A stretch of DNA of 64,000 nucleotides from positions 5,889,855-5,953,854 of the forward strand of contig JADCRB010000007.1 in NCBI GenBank assembly GCA_021464245.1, read 5' to 3'. Position 1 is the stretch's first letter, and each line of letters starts with the position of its first letter. Below, in pieces: positions 12,076 to 25,341 of the stretch. The notes below the pieces were generated by a model. The model was not told the DNA's origin, searched no databases, and saw only the letters and a program-made list of their open reading frames with translations. The position numbers and the translations under genes are program-made. The stretch comes from Carallia brachiata. Taxonomy: Eukaryota; Streptophyta; Magnoliopsida; Malpighiales; Rhizophoraceae.

Positions 12076-12688
12076 CAAATATTGGAAACTCTCATGTCAA
12101 GCAAGCACTGACTATAAAATTGTATGTACATGCATGTAGAAAATGGATGTCCTATCCAAGAATCAAGAATGTTACCTAATTTGTCCTTTACTCAAACAGT
12201 AATTGGTCACTATTGGATAATGTTACTCACATGCAGAATGCCACATTGAGCACACAAAAAAAGAGCGGTAAAATGTCAAAAAAAAAAAAAAGAAGAGCGG
12301 TAAATGTTAATAGCCACACGAATTTGCCATACAAAAGTGTTATATTGTAATAACAGACAGATTTTGTAAACTGAAATAGTGAAATGTGAAAAAAAAAAAA
12401 AATATAGTTATTTTTTCTGTTTCACTTTTTAATATTACAATTACATAAAATTTATCTATTATTGTGGGATGACCATAATATAACAAATTTTCTGTATGCC
12501 CACGTAGTAGAGTCCAAAAAAGAGCATAGCAGAAGCGCCAAGTGCAAGGCACCCCATTGTTACAAGCAAAGGGCCTCCTTTTTTCAGTAAAAGAAAAACA
12601 TACAAGTAAATCCATTTTTATAAGAGCTCCGCTGTATGACAACTATAACGTAAAAAGCGACGTACGAGAATAACACTTTTATTCTTAC

Positions 12689-12696
12689 TATAAATA
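12689..12696 (+). promoter_or_regulatory. TATA box of PG-A
   Basis: TATAAATA lies 89 bases upstream of the PG-A start codon and is followed by a CT-rich leader (tccctccaccaccattctcc) that is nearly identical in PG-C. Spacing fits a plant core promoter with a leader of about 60 bases. Confidence 0.8.
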
Positions 12697-12784
12697 CCCC
12701 TCCAACCCCTCTTCCCTCCACCACCATTCTCCAACTTTCCAGCATATTGCTAGCCTTCTATAGTTCACATTCAAGACCAACTAA

Positions 12785-14569
12785 ATGGCAATTTCGATGA
12801 GTGCTATTTTGTTTTTTGATCTTCTCATCATTTTCCTGGCCCCATCTTTGGCAATTGCAGCACAATATAATGTGCTAGATTATGGGGCTAAACCTGACGG
12901 TACAACCGATTCCACCAAAGCCTTTCTCGCTGCTTGGATGCAAGCCTGTAGCTCTGCCGACCCAGCTACTCTTTATGTACCGCCAGGCCAATTCTTTCTC
13001 GGAAATGTGGCATTTGCGGGTCCGTGCAATAACAATGCAATCCTGGTCCGTATAGATGCTACTCTTGTAGCTCCATCAGATTATACGGTTATTGGCGATG
13101 CAGAACACTGGCTTTTCTTTGACCATGTTGATGGTGTTACCATTTCCGGCGGTATACTTGATGGAAAAGGTGCTGGTTTATGGGCATGCAAGGCCTCGGG
13201 CAAGAGTTGTCCTAGTGGTGCCACGGTATGCAACATATTGATTAACTAATTAATTATAGAAAGCCTTTGAAATCAAATTAATGCTTAAATAGATTATAAT
13301 AAGGAAGTAATATTAACAATTGACCTTGTTGTTGTGTTGTGTATGCACAGTCACTAGGATTTTTGAATTCAAACAACATAGTGATCAACGGATTAACATC
13401 CCTAAACAGTCAAATGTTCCACATTGTCATCGACGGGTGCCAAAATGTCAATTTGGAAGGGGTGACGGTCTCCGCCGCCGGAACTAGCCCCAACACTGAT
13501 GGTATTCATGTGCAATTGTCAACGGGTGTCACGATCTTGAACTCTAAAATTGGAACTGGCGATGATTGTGTCTCAATTGGTCCTGGAACTACCAGCTTGT
13601 GGATGGAAAATATTGCATGCGGCCCTGGCCACGGTATTAGGTAAGTAGAATTACTTGGCCCCAATATTGGCTAAAAATAAAAATTGATTACCATAAATGT
13701 ACAATATTATTATAGAGCTCCAATACGGAGCCATAGGGAAATAAAAAATAACTTTTTAAAAAATTAAATCTTATACATATTTAATGTTATCTTAAAATTT
13801 AATTTAAATTTAAAAAATTGAAAATAAATATTTCTAAAAAGAAAATTTTCTTGCTAGGCTAGACTTATGATGGCTCCAATATGACCATAAATCTCTGATC
13901 CTGAATCTTTATTCATTATTATATAGCATATAGATGACAGTAACTAACTTTTTGCATCTTTTGTTGGCAAATATGCAGCATTGGGAGTTTAGGAAAGGAA
14001 CTCACGGAGCCTGGTGTACAAAATGTGACAATTAAGACAATTACATTTACAGGCACTGAGAACGGCGTTAGAATCAAGTCCTGGGGGAGACCTAGCAGTG
14101 GCTTTGCAAGGAATATACTGTTCCAGCATGCTGTGATGAACAATGTGCAAAATCCCATTATTATTGACCAAAATTACTGTCCCGACAGCAAAAATTGCCC
14201 TGATCAAGTAAGTGTAAATTAAATATCGAACACTTTGTTCTTGGGTCCTTTTATATAAATTTTACATTATCCACTTTTTTCACAATCCGAATAATTAAAG
14301 GAGGCTAATCTAACTAACTCACCTATTTTATTATTCACGTTGAACTGTAGGCGTCAGGAATCAAAATCAGTGACGTGACATACCAAGATATTCATGGAAC
14401 ATCCGCAACAGAAGTTGCAGTGAAGTTCGACTGTAGCAAGGACTATCCTTGTACTGGAATTGAATTGGAAGATGTAAAGCTCACTTACAAGAATCAACCA
14501 GCTGAAGCATCGTGCCAGAATGCAGGTGGAACAGCTTCAGGTTTTGTTCAGCCCAATAGCTGCTTGTAA
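12785..14569 (+). CDS. PG-A: exopolygalacturonase-type GH28, intact
   Basis: Glycoside hydrolase family 28: hydrolyses alpha-1,4-galacturonan (pectin) in the cell wall or apoplast. Exons 12785-13225, 13351-13640, 13979-14207 and 14351-14569 join in frame to 392 aa, all with GT-AG borders (phases 0, 2, 0). Residues 1-26 form a signal peptide with a hydrophobic core and an AIAA end. The four GH28 signatures are present: SPNTDG with Asp197, GDDC with Asp218/219, CGPGHG with His241 and RIK at 275-277. There is no long propeptide, as in the pollen/exo-PG clade. The closest relative is PG-C, with 28 amino-acid differences. Exo rather than endo activity is inferred from family resemblance and was not tested. 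Confidence 0.93.
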
Positions 14570-15228
14570 GTTACCATGAGGAGCAAGGAAGGGAAATATA
14601 CAAATAGTCGAGAATTATATCCATAATTGGTCTCATATTGATAGTATACAAACATATTAAAAATAAAGGAAAAAAAAAAACACTATGTTAATTAGTTTAT
14701 AATTCATATACAAATAGGAGCTGTTAATTGAGTGAAATTTATTGCTTAAGTTGAGCCTGTGGCTCTCTGGCACATTGAAGCTGCTCAGAGCAAGCCCGGC
14801 GTCCCATTGTAGTGGAAAATATGCAAACCCAAGGATTTGTTTGATGATGGATGCTATTATAAGGACCATAATCAATCATATTAGCTTCCACTGGCACACA
14901 CAACCCCAATAAGTTTAAATTTGACAAACTATCCAAAAAAAAAAAGCAATGTTTCTGTTCTATTATTCAGTCATGCAGGCCTCAGAAAATAAGAACATTA
15001 ATCACTTTCCATGTTGACATAAAAATAAACAAAAATTTGTGATCTAAATATTAATTGTCATTAAGGATTTTGGAAACAAAAGAAACCGAGATAGGTCGAA
15101 AGAAAGAAGACAATCGAAATTTCAAAGTTTAGGTCAGCTACAGTTGTGATATTTTCATCAAAAAAAAAAAAATGTGATGTCCTTAAAAGAAGGAAATTTA
15201 AGCAAAGAACCATTACCCACCACAATAA
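14570..15228. other. 3' flank of PG-A, end of duplicated segment
   Basis: Non-coding and collinear with 29550-30263. The copy 2 version carries about 70 extra bases around 29820-29890. No gene seen. Confidence 0.55.
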
Positions 15229-15239
15229 AGAACCATTTG

Positions 15240-15330
15240 AGCGGTGCGGGAGATAGATGAAGTGGGGATGCAATGCGAAAGAGTTGAGAGATTTTGGATC
15301 TTGCGTAAGACTCAAACACTTTTTTAGGAA
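15240..15330. repeat. Dispersed repeat, copy 1
   Basis: A block of about 85 bp (words gaagtgggga, gagattttggat and cgtaagact) is repeated at about 33400-33475 in the same orientation with moderate divergence. It follows the PPR relic on the minus strand. Its class is unknown. Confidence 0.5.
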
Positions 15331-15338
15331 AAAAAAAA

Positions 15339-15575
15339 CATGCCGTTCCACGAGTAAATGTTCTTCTGAGGCATATGATCGAACAAGTTCCGCGCGTAAA
15401 CTGTGTTGTCGAATTTGGGGTAGAGTTCGATACGGTGGTTGCAAAGGAAGGTGTCGGAGAGGAGGCCAGTCCGAAAAATGGAGGCGTGGACAAGCTTCCC
15501 CGCCAAATGGCCTTTCTTGTCAATGCATGATTGCAACAAATTTGCTATGTAATGGGTACCACTCCTTTGTATCAC
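15339..15575 (-). pseudogene. PPR protein gene relic (N-terminal part)
   Basis: About 79 residues read as the start of a plant PLS-type pentatricopeptide repeat protein, with LLQSCIDKK, GKLVHA, RTGLLSDTFLCN, ARNLFDHMPQKN and YSWNGM in the expected order and spacing. Intact relatives continue for hundreds of residues with repeats every 31-36 aa. Here the frame ends at a T run and nothing PPR-like follows. No organelle-targeting peptide is seen. It lies directly beyond the 3' edge of the duplicated segment. Confidence 0.72.
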
Positions 15576-16583
15576 CAGTTACTTTGGTTCAATCTTTCCA
15601 GAGTGAAAGTATGAGGAGTCGATTGAATAGAATGAAACTTTGAGTGTTCAAGTTTTAATTATTAGTTTTAAATGCCCTTTACATCAGGTACATATCAAAA
15701 TTTTTTTTTGGAGAAAATTGTCAAAATGTGAAACATTTCATGTTGTGTCAACAAATTTTAAAACACATCTTCAAGAATGGATACTGTGAATTAAACATGG
15801 CTTAGTCACAAGTTCGCATACTGCACTGTTATTGGTTTTCAATTTACAATTATGATAGTCTTAGGGGGAACTTTTGGGAGATCTCATATTTTAATTCTAA
15901 AAAAATTATGAAAGTTATGATAATCGAGAGATTTAATACAACTTACGATCCAAATCACTACCTAATAAAAAAAAATTTGATATTATAATAATACAACAAA
16001 TTCCAACTAAAAAGCCTCAAATTGTTCCCCTTTATATAATTTCTTTGGTATATAAAATGATGGCTAAGTGCGGGATAATTACTTTGAAATTAAAGTATTA
16101 TGAGTTTTCTTCCTTCTCAATAAGTGTCTTTTTTAAATTTGAAATTTCTACACATTAACTTATCAACTAAATCAACACTTATTGATGATCCCTTTTATAT
16201 AATGAGATTATATTAAAAAAAAAAAAAACCTAAAACAATCTAGTAATGTTGGATCTGAGAAATTGCTAACGTGGAAATATTTCTTAGAAAGGTTCAATAA
16301 CAAGAGCCCAAATCGCAGGCACAATACAATAGCAGCAAGGCCAGGCTACAAGCCACTTACAAATACAATACGTGCGAGGATCGCCTCAGTCTCAAATTAA
16401 CGCCAAATTTTACCCATCATCAATAATTCAGCTACTACCGCTACTCACTATTTCCATGAAATCATCCCCTTTTTTTGGGGTTTCTGTAAGGACAAAGTGT
16501 AATTTATGGGCTATTTAAAGTGTTTAAACTAAGCCCCAGAACAGGACACTCTGTAACAATGTATTAGCCATTGCCCTGCTCTC
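15576..16583. other. Intergenic, no gene seen
   Basis: AT-rich spacer between the PPR relic and the 3' end of PG-B. It is not part of the duplicated segment, and no repeat family was recognised in it. Confidence 0.5.
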
Positions 16584-18297
16584 CTATAGGCAGCTAGTTG
16601 GCCGAACAATGCCATAAGCAGTTCCACCAGCATTGCTACAGGATGCTTGAGCTGGTCGATTTTTATAAGTGAGGTTTACATCCTGCAATCGAATCCCGGT
16701 GCACGGGGAACCATTACTGCAATCCAATTTCACTGCAACTTCTGTTGCTGATGTTCCGTGTACGTCTTGGTACGTAACATCTCTAATTCTGACGCCAGAA
16801 ACCTGCATAATTAATGACAATTAGGAAAGTAAAAACGATCATTTCAGGACGACAGCAAATAATCAGAATATCATTACAAAAGATTGGGGGCTTTTTATTT
16901 TACCTGACTGGGGCAATTTTGGTTGTCGGGACAATAATTTTGGTCGATGATAATTGGGTTCTGTACATTTTTTTCATGACAGCATGCTGGAAAAGAATGT
17001 TCCTGGCAAAGCCGTTGCTAGGCCTTCCCCAAGTCTTGATCCTCAACCCATTTTGAGTACCAGTAAATTTAGTGGTTTTAACTGTCACATTTTGCACGCC
17101 AGCCTCCTGGAGATCCCTTCCCAAGCTACCGATGCTGAACCAAACCCAAAACACACATAACGTTGAATTGGGCCGCCAAATGCATGCATTTCCAGCATGT
17201 TAAAAAGATAAAGTGCTTTCTGCCTAATTTCTTTACCTGATTCCATGGCCAGGTCCGCAGAGGATGTTTTCGATCCACAAGTCAGAGGCACCGGGGCCGA
17301 TGGAAATGCAGTCATCACCAGTTTCAATCTTGGAATTTAGAATTGTGACCCCAGTGGATAGCTGAACGTGAATGCCATCCGTGTTGGGGCTATTCCCTGA
17401 GGCAGATACCTTCACTCCTTGCACTTTGACATTTCGGCAGGCGTTGATGACTATGTGGAACATCTGGCTGTTTAGTGATGATAATTCGCTGATCACAATC
17501 TTTTGGGAATTGGAAAACTCCAATGACTGCAAAACGCAGCAAACACAGAGACTAGAAAAGTTTAAAAAAACCCTGCACATGTTGCTACAGGCCAAAAACT
17601 GCTAGTCCAAGTAAAAGGAAACCGCTGCAAATTAATACTTCATAAGGCCTCTGCAAATGCTTGCCTGACATTCTAAAATTCTTAAATGTTCCAAGCACAT
17701 GCTAGGCCTCCACTGAACTTGTACTTGGTTAATTAGTTAATTAATTTATTTATATTTGCCGAGTTAATGTGTCATCTTCAGCCACAACAGAGCTACCAAT
17801 CTATATTGGTGAAGAATTGCTAAAACTAAAGATTAAATTGAGCCTACCGTAGCGCCGCCGGGGCAATTGTTTCCAGAGGCCTTGCAAGACCATAAATTAT
17901 GGCCTTGCCCATCCAGAATTCCACCAGAAACGGTAACCCCATGAACTTGGTCAAAAACAAGCCAATTTCCAACACTACCAATGGCCCGATAATCAGATGG
18001 AGCCACAAGGGTTCCATCAATACGCACTAGAATGGCACTGCTCTTGCAAGGACCCTGGAATGCCACTTTGCCTAGCCTGAACCTCCCTTGAGGAACGTAT
18101 ATGGTGGCTGGACTCTTACAGTCACAGGCCTGAGTCCAGGCGGCAAGAAAGGCCTTGCTTGAGTCAGTTTTCCCATCAGGCTTGGCACCATAACTCACCA
18201 CATTGTATTGTGCACCCAATGCCATAGACGAATAAGTCAAGGAAATGATCAAGACTACAAGTGCAAGAGCAAAAGGCCTAATCGCTGGCTGTGCCAT
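16584..18297 (-). pseudogene. PG-B: exopolygalacturonase-type GH28 with frameshift
   Basis: Minus strand. Exons 17848-18297, 17237-17526, 16904-17134 and 16584-16802 have GT-AG borders and phases 0, 2, 0, with compact introns of 321, 102 and 101 bp. The start is the ATG at 18297, followed by a signal peptide of about 30 residues (ends SSMALGA). Catalytic residues are intact: Asp200, Asp221/222, His244 and Arg278/Lys280. Exon 3 is 231 nt, against 229 in PG-A, C and F. The extra two bases sit in an A7 run (16968-16974) where five A keep frame. After residue 301 about 50 altered residues follow, with a stop inside exon 4. All else is clean, so this is either a very young pseudogene or a sequencing or assembly error. 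It is more diverged from A and C than they are from each other. Confidence 0.85.
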
Positions 18298-18435
18298 CCT
18301 GAATTTATTGTTTTCTGTGAAATGCAAGTAATGAGAGAAGAAATGAAATCAAAGGGACAGAAACAGAAAGGACAGAGACTGTTGGGTGTAGAAGAGTAGT
18401 GGGGGATGTGGGGAGTTAAAACAGTTGAGATGGGT

Positions 18436-18443
18436 GTTTATAA
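18436..18443 (-). promoter_or_regulatory. Probable TATA box of PG-B
   Basis: On the minus strand the sequence reads cttataaac about 140 bases upstream of the PG-B start codon. The segment breakpoint (about 18472) lies only about 30 bases further upstream, so the duplication junction sits at the edge of this promoter. Confidence 0.5.
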
Positions 18444-18471
18444 GCAAACCTGATGAATCGGGTTTGAAAAT

Positions 18472-21400
18472 AGAAGCAAGCATAGCGCTTGAATTTTTGG
18501 TAGGATTTTTTTTGCCTTTTGAACATTATAAATTAAAGGATTCGGTCCGACAAAAACATCCGAGGAAGTTTAACTAATGCAACAAATTAAAAAATTTCTA
18601 TAATTACGATTCATAAAACATGCATAAAAAAACACAAAAAAATAATTATTTTTTTATTCTATATTTTATCATTGTAGTTGCGTAAATTACAATTATTATT
18701 ATATTATGACACTCATTGAGATGTATATCCTTAGTACATATACATTTACGCTAAACTAAAACAGGTCTAAAACCTTTTGTTGGCCCTATAAATAAATGTT
18801 AAATAATTTGATTTACTTTCGTCCTGATTTTACATGATGTGAATTAGTATTTATCATATTTTTATCACTTATAACTACTAACTGTTTAGTTGTCACTTAT
18901 TTGTATCATTGTTTTAGTTAAATCGAGACAAAGTAGAGAAAGATAATCCTTCCTGTTTATCATTATTCGTGAAACTGTGTCATAGAAACGTGCTGACTTG
19001 TCTGTCCTCAATATCAGAAGATTGATGGGCCATGGTTAGAGTGCATGTTCACGTTATTATTAAAAGAATTTTAAGGGTCTTCTAGACAAGTAAGAGCTCA
19101 AAAGGCTAAATGATTGCCCAATGATGACTCTTGGTTGCTTTAGTATTGGGGATTTCTAAGCTAAATTGGTTAAATGTATCCCCAAAAAAAAGTAATTGGT
19201 AGGCTTAAACAATTAGTGTGGCACCGCAAGCATTAATCACTGCCCCCACTTAACTGGTTGCTTCAATCCGGGTTCCATGTCATTTGACGTCCTTTTCTTT
19301 GCTTTAAACACAAGAAGAATGTCTCCCTTGAATTTCGCTTTTTATTCGATTAAATGTCTTATATTCTTATCAGCACATATTTTGCGTGCTTTGTAATTAG
19401 TTTATTAATAGGAAAAAATTTAATGACTTCATTTAATAACTTTAAAATAGTTATAAAGTGATATAAGTTGTTAAATGATTGAATTCATGAAAAATAAAAA
19501 ATTAATATGCTGTTAGAGTCGTTAGATAAAATTGTGTAATTATTTATTACTAACTATTTAAAATTATTTAGTGTTATTTGTTGTTAATTTAACAAATCAA
19601 ATTGGCTATCATATATATATAATTACATTTAAAGAAAATTAACGCCTTAGACAAACAAATAAATTTTTTCATGCCACCCTGAACCGACTAATGCCTTTAA
19701 CATTAGATCTAATGATTGACATAGTTACTTATATAATGAAAATAAGTTAGGGCCAAACTTTTCATAATGTTTCAGGTCTAACAGTATTAAGTCATATTTA
19801 ATGAGCATTTAAATGATACGTTACAGAATTTCGAGAGAAATAAGAAAATCCAAGTCAGTAAAGGATTTCATTAAGGCATAACAAGAAAAAAAATTATTCT
19901 TTGACCAAATTTTACAAATTATCTTTAAAAAATCAGCTGAATAAAATTTACTAAAAAAATTAAAATCAGCTGAATTTTTTCATTAAAACTTAGAACGCAC
20001 TCATAAATCCAACAGGACAAAAAATAAGGGGCGGCACCTCAGCTGCCTAGATCTAGTCTAAAAAAAAATAAAAAAAATGAAAGAAGGGTTCGCCAATTTG
20101 TCACTAGATACTATATTAGATAGGAGTGCCGTTAAGACGGAGAAGACCGGTGTGGGATCTATAGATTGTTTGTAATTTTTTTTTGTTAAAAATTTACAAA
20201 CTGTGTACTTTGTTATATATTAGATGTATATTTTTGATTTAGTTGTATATATATTATATCTTAATTATTAGTATATGATGCATATATAACAAAATAGATA
20301 ATCTAGTTATCAAAAATCAAATTTAATTAATTATTATAAAACATGGTTTTTTTTAGAGAAAAGACATGTAATGCCAATATATAACTTTATATATGCGAAC
20401 CGAGCTCAGGCTATTATAAAACATGGTGGCTGCATAACCTAGCTGTGAATTATATTTTAAAAGAGCTCAGTTTTATACATATACTCTCGTGCACACAAAT
20501 AATATATATATAAAATATATTTTTTTAACGAATTTAATTATTTCTATAATAATATTTATTATTTTTATAACAAAAATTACGTGTTAATTTTTTATATTAT
20601 ATTTTATTAATTTTATTATAAAAATAAATAAAATTATTATAATATATATACTAAATATAATTATTAACGTATAAATGGCAAACGTTTTCCTTTTTGAAAA
20701 TTTTCATTATTATTGTGTTTTTAAGTATCTCAACGTTCATTGGATCGAAGCTGGAGCCCCATGTGATATGTGGACCCAAATATTAGGACGCAAGGAGAAA
20801 GTTTTGGCACGGATAGGGATCAATTTAGCAGCCACGTGGGACCAAACGTGACGGGGAATAGAAAGCTGAGAAGAAACCGGCAGCTCCCTTCCTATTCCCG
20901 AGAACATGCACGCATGCCTACCTGGCTCGTGCCTTTGGGCTTCCCAAATCCTAACAGCTAACGGCTAACGACTTTATATGTCGAAAAAAAATGCATAGAC
21001 GCGCGACTAAAATACAGTAATAAATGCATTACAATTAATTGTTTTACTTTTGCAATTAAACGTTTAATTGTTGTAAGAAAATTTTTTATTTATTTATTTT
21101 TTGTTATAAAAATTAAGTTTCTTGTTGAAGAAACAAAATAATCAGTTATAGTACGTTGATCTTGCGTCTTATTTTCACGTATCCATACAGTAAAACTTTT
21201 TTTTATGTCAAGCTCATCTGATTAATTTGAAACTTTTGGGTGAAATGCACATTGAGGCTTCGAAACTTTAGGCAGCGCACGTGCAAACAATTTCTCAAGC
21301 TTGACTGGGAAATGGGATTTCCTGGGATTTTCTCGTGTGCCTTATTTGTGAACTACTAAGGCCCGATGAATTTGTTCCACTTGTATAGGTCTTTCTGAAG

Positions 21401-24400
21401 TGTTTTGTAGGTCTGCTTCCTTAGGGGTGTTTTGTACTTTCCCTAGGAATATTAATATCTATTTGCTGGTAAAAAAAAAAAAAACATATGTCAGCTATAT
21501 ACATATTTCTATTTGCATATTGTTTGTTACCAATAAAATGCCCAATTCTCTTGCTGTTAAAAAAAAAACAAAAATAAAAGAGAGCGAATAGCTTCTAATT
21601 TATGGGTTCAATCATTTGGGTTTATAGATTTACCCGCTAAATGTGACATTTCTCGTAGTTCAAGCAAAGGAGGAAAACAAAAAAAAAGAAAGAAACAAAG
21701 AAAACAATAAAATTATAGCTGAGTCTGTGAGAGGAGAAAGTTATGTAGATTGCGGAGGTGGCTTACTCCGTGTTTGTGGGATTGGCATGTTGATCGATTG
21801 ATTCTCTTTGTTTCGGGGCATGCATGCATGTGTCATTTTTCGGGTAAACATTGTTTCTGGGGGCAGCAAGAAATTTGACTTCCAAGTTGCATCATGTACG
21901 CAGTCAAACAGAGTGCGCCCCCAGTTTTTTTTTGTGTTTTGTTTTTCCTAAAGAGATGTGATTGGGTATTGAATCCACATGCTCATTAGTATCATTAGCT
22001 TTCCAACTTTATTAAGTGCCAATAAAATTGACATTTTAAGTTTAGTTGGCTTTATGTCATGTACATTTTCCATTAGTAATATGCCATTCGTTTTTTATAA
22101 AATACTCCTCCGGTTGATATTTTATTTGTATTCTTTGCATCTAATGGATACCTACGAAGCAGGGAAATCTCCACAAAATCGGCCTTTTCGTGTCGGAAAC
22201 GTTTCAAAATCTCTAATAGAAGTTTCCTTTCTTTATTTTTTAAGGAAACTCAAGAGAAATATTTTTTTTTCGGGGCAAATTCCCGTATTCGGAAGCCCGT
22301 GGTGGAGCCATGACTAATTTGATTCGAGTACGGTCGGACTCCTTACGTTGGACAGCTCTTCCAGCGTCATTTCTTTTTCATTCACAGGATCGAATCTGAA
22401 ACTTTATTTATGAAGTATCAAACTTCTTGTAAAACTTTAATCTTTACATAGAGAAACTTAAAAATGCCATAAGTCCATAACTTTTATTTACATCTTGAAT
22501 TACTTTCAATATACTTATTAAACTACTATTTAGAGGCGTGATAATGTAATTGAATATAAGACATGAAAATTTAATAAATACTAAGCTTATAGTATTATTA
22601 AAAAAAAATACAAATAATATTATTTTTTGGGGGGCAAATAGAAAACACTGTTCTTACTTATTGTATCCTTTCGTGTTGCGTTTCCCATATCCGTTATCGT
22701 GCTTCGTCAATGGATGCCATAGCAAGAAAAAATTCGGTAAACATATGTACACAGATTACGAATAAAGTGTGCGGCCAGCGTGCTTTAATCCGTACTCCTG
22801 CGGCCCACAATAAACCGAAAGCATATAACTAACTTGGATACAACTAACTTGGAGGCTGGGACCCGTGCATAAAAAAAGGGCATTGATAACTAACTTGAGG
22901 ATCTGACTGTAAGTCTGGCATTTATTTATTTATTTATTAAATAAATATATGATATGTAACATACATAAAGACGATGTGAAATAAACTTATGAAAAACGTA
23001 TAAAAAAAATTATAATATTCTCTCGCACACTCTCTCCCCTCACCCCATCCATCCTTTTCCGTCCTTGTAACTAACACCAAAAATAAAAATAAAAATAAAG
23101 GTTAGTAGGTGGAGGATTGTATAAGTCAGAGGCCATTTAGAGAAACATTAGATAAAAACAGATTTTTTTTTAAATTAAGTTTTAGGGTAACATTAAATAT
23201 ATTTAAGATTTAAAATAAATAAATAAAAGTGTCTCTCGGGCCCTCTAACTAATTTCTCTGTCCATGTACAAAAAGAAAAAGAAGAAGAAGAAGAAGAAGA
23301 AGAAGAAGAAAGAAAAACACAATCATCGCCCCAAGTAAATTGCTTCTCGGCCGGGTATGCATGCATGCATGTATGCGGAGCGAATATGTCATATGATTTC
23401 CTCTGTTTAGGGATCAGCATAAGTTTACCGTGTGGAGATTTCTTGATGAACCATCCAATTGAAAATGTGCCCGAAAATTAACCCTTGATTGATCGTCCAG
23501 TGTTTTATCCAAGATATATCCATCAGTTGAAATTTCAACGTTTAAGTCACACGTGGGATAAATATCTGCACTGCTAACTAATGTGCATTGTCAATGTATG
23601 CTGTGCATCTCCTTTTTGTACATCACGTCTGTGCACCCACAGAATTCATGATTTGATTTGATGTACGCCAGAAATTCTTAGAGCTTTCACGTTGATGTAA
23701 AATGTCAACTGGCCGGACATATCACATATTGGCCGGTTAAAATGCTAAACATCTATTAATTTGAAGTTTGAGGATATGGGATTTATGTGAAAACGAAAAA
23801 TATAACCTACCTCTGAGGCCGTCGAGCAATAATCAAAATAACTAAGGACTGTGTTCATTTTCCAAATGGCACTTTCATTATCCGGAAAGACATGGAAGAT
23901 TGCATGGTTAGTTTCTTACTTTCTTTGGCCTTAGTCAATGAAAGAGTTTCTCGGTGCACGTAGTCGCTCCCATTTCCCTTGTCCTTGTGATTGGATCATA
24001 TTTCTAGTTAAAGTCAGACTAACTAATTAATTGAAGCTTGTGGTCTTTTCGTGGTTCACGTGTATACAAGGCCAACAACATATCTCAAATCAGATCGGTA
24101 CTCTTGTTCTTAAGCGACATCTCTATAATTAAAATTTAAAATTTTTATCTTTGAGATCTTGAATTTTAATACTAAAAAAAGTGATGTAAAATTTATGAGA
24201 ATGAAAAGAATTACTCTCATTCTGTGCCTTATGGACCTTTTAGTGGACAAAAAAAAAATATTTGTTGCTTTTAGTTTATTTACAGCGGTCAAATTAAAAG
24301 TAATTAAGGTTAAAATAAAGTTAAAATAATGGTGGCTATGCACATGTATGGTGTATTAGTTGTAGAAAGTGGAAGTATAAGACACCTTTCCTTGATTAGA

Positions 24401-25333
24401 TAGTTTCAGAAGAAATATCCCCCATGTGGGTGAACTCTAGTTGTCAACCCCCATCAAATGAGGTCTTACAGTACTGTGCATTAAATTAAGACAGTTTGTA
24501 TTATCTTAATCCATGAGACCTAAGTTTGGCCCCTTATAATGGGATACTGCGTGTACATAAAACTACCTATCTATACGTACATGCACACACGATTTCGCTT
24601 GGCAATGTTTTTCTTGATGAATCATAAGAAATTCGAGTGGTTAGCAATTTTACTAGTCTTTCCTTGTTTAAGGAAGTAAAATTAAAAAAAAAAAAGTATT
24701 TTTTTAGTATATTAAGAAGTCTATTGAATTATGAATTATACAATGTACTAATTTTTATTTTCATGAATCTCACATATTTCTTTTACAAGATTAAAAACTA
24801 AGAAATCTAAAATAAATATCTAAATTTTAACTAGAGTGTCCCCCCGATAGACCAAACTAAACATTTTTTAGGTATATAAAAACTAGACTTAGGGTATAAT
24901 TGATCTTGAAAATATGGCCCAAAAAAACATTTCGATATATCTAACACAACTAGTTGAGATATTCTATTAAGATTTTTTATTCTGTGTTTGAGTTCTATTG
25001 ACTCTATTTTTCTTTCTTGTGTTTGAAACCTCCCTTGTAACCGTTATGTATTAATATTGGCGGACATGGAACTTCCTCGGGCCTCAAGTCAACAGTTTTG
25101 CCATTTAAAGAGAAGTTCCAAAATGTGATTGCTGACTACAATGATTTCCCTTTAGAAGAGGGTACTATTCACATTACCATGTATATCGTATGTTTATATG
25201 CCTAACAAATTATTCTGGCATTGCGGGGGTCAAATGTCAACAAGCATCACGTGTGGCGGCCGGGCGAACAAAACCTGCCTAAAACAGCCATGAAACAAGC
25301 ATCCCGGCCGGCATATCTATGATTCAAAACACT
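18472..25333. other. Intergenic part of duplicate copy 2, no gene seen
   Basis: This is the counterpart of 1-10575 without the insertions of copy 1. It contains the empty sites at 19714-19726, about 22232-22247 and 23034-23041, a GAA microsatellite near 23277-23312, and about 150 bp not present in copy 1 near 22260-22420. No coding exon was recognised. Confidence 0.6.
20461..20690. repeat. AT-rich insert specific to copy 2
   Basis: About 230 bp lie between points that are adjacent in copy 1 (near 1970). Its core, around 20519-20610 (aatttaattatttctata, then atttattatttttata), resembles the core of the MITE at 39268-39418, so it may be a degenerate member of that family. No clean terminal repeats or target duplication were found. 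Confidence 0.4.
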
Positions 25334-25341
25334 ATTTGAAC

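Larger units (their letters stand above)
1..15228. repeat. Segmental duplication, copy 1 (contains PG-A)
   Basis: Almost the whole stretch reads collinearly with 18472-30263. The first bases of the window (aatagaggcaagtgtagcgc) match those at about 18472, and the similarity ends near 15228/30263 at the shared words cattaccca and acaataaag. Copy 1 is longer because it carries insertions missing from copy 2: 1067-1205, 5500-6890, 7523-8202, and the 1.8-kb block 2508-4294 (insertion here or deletion there). The only gene inside is PG-A. The left end is cut by the window edge, so the true start is unknown. Confidence 0.93.
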
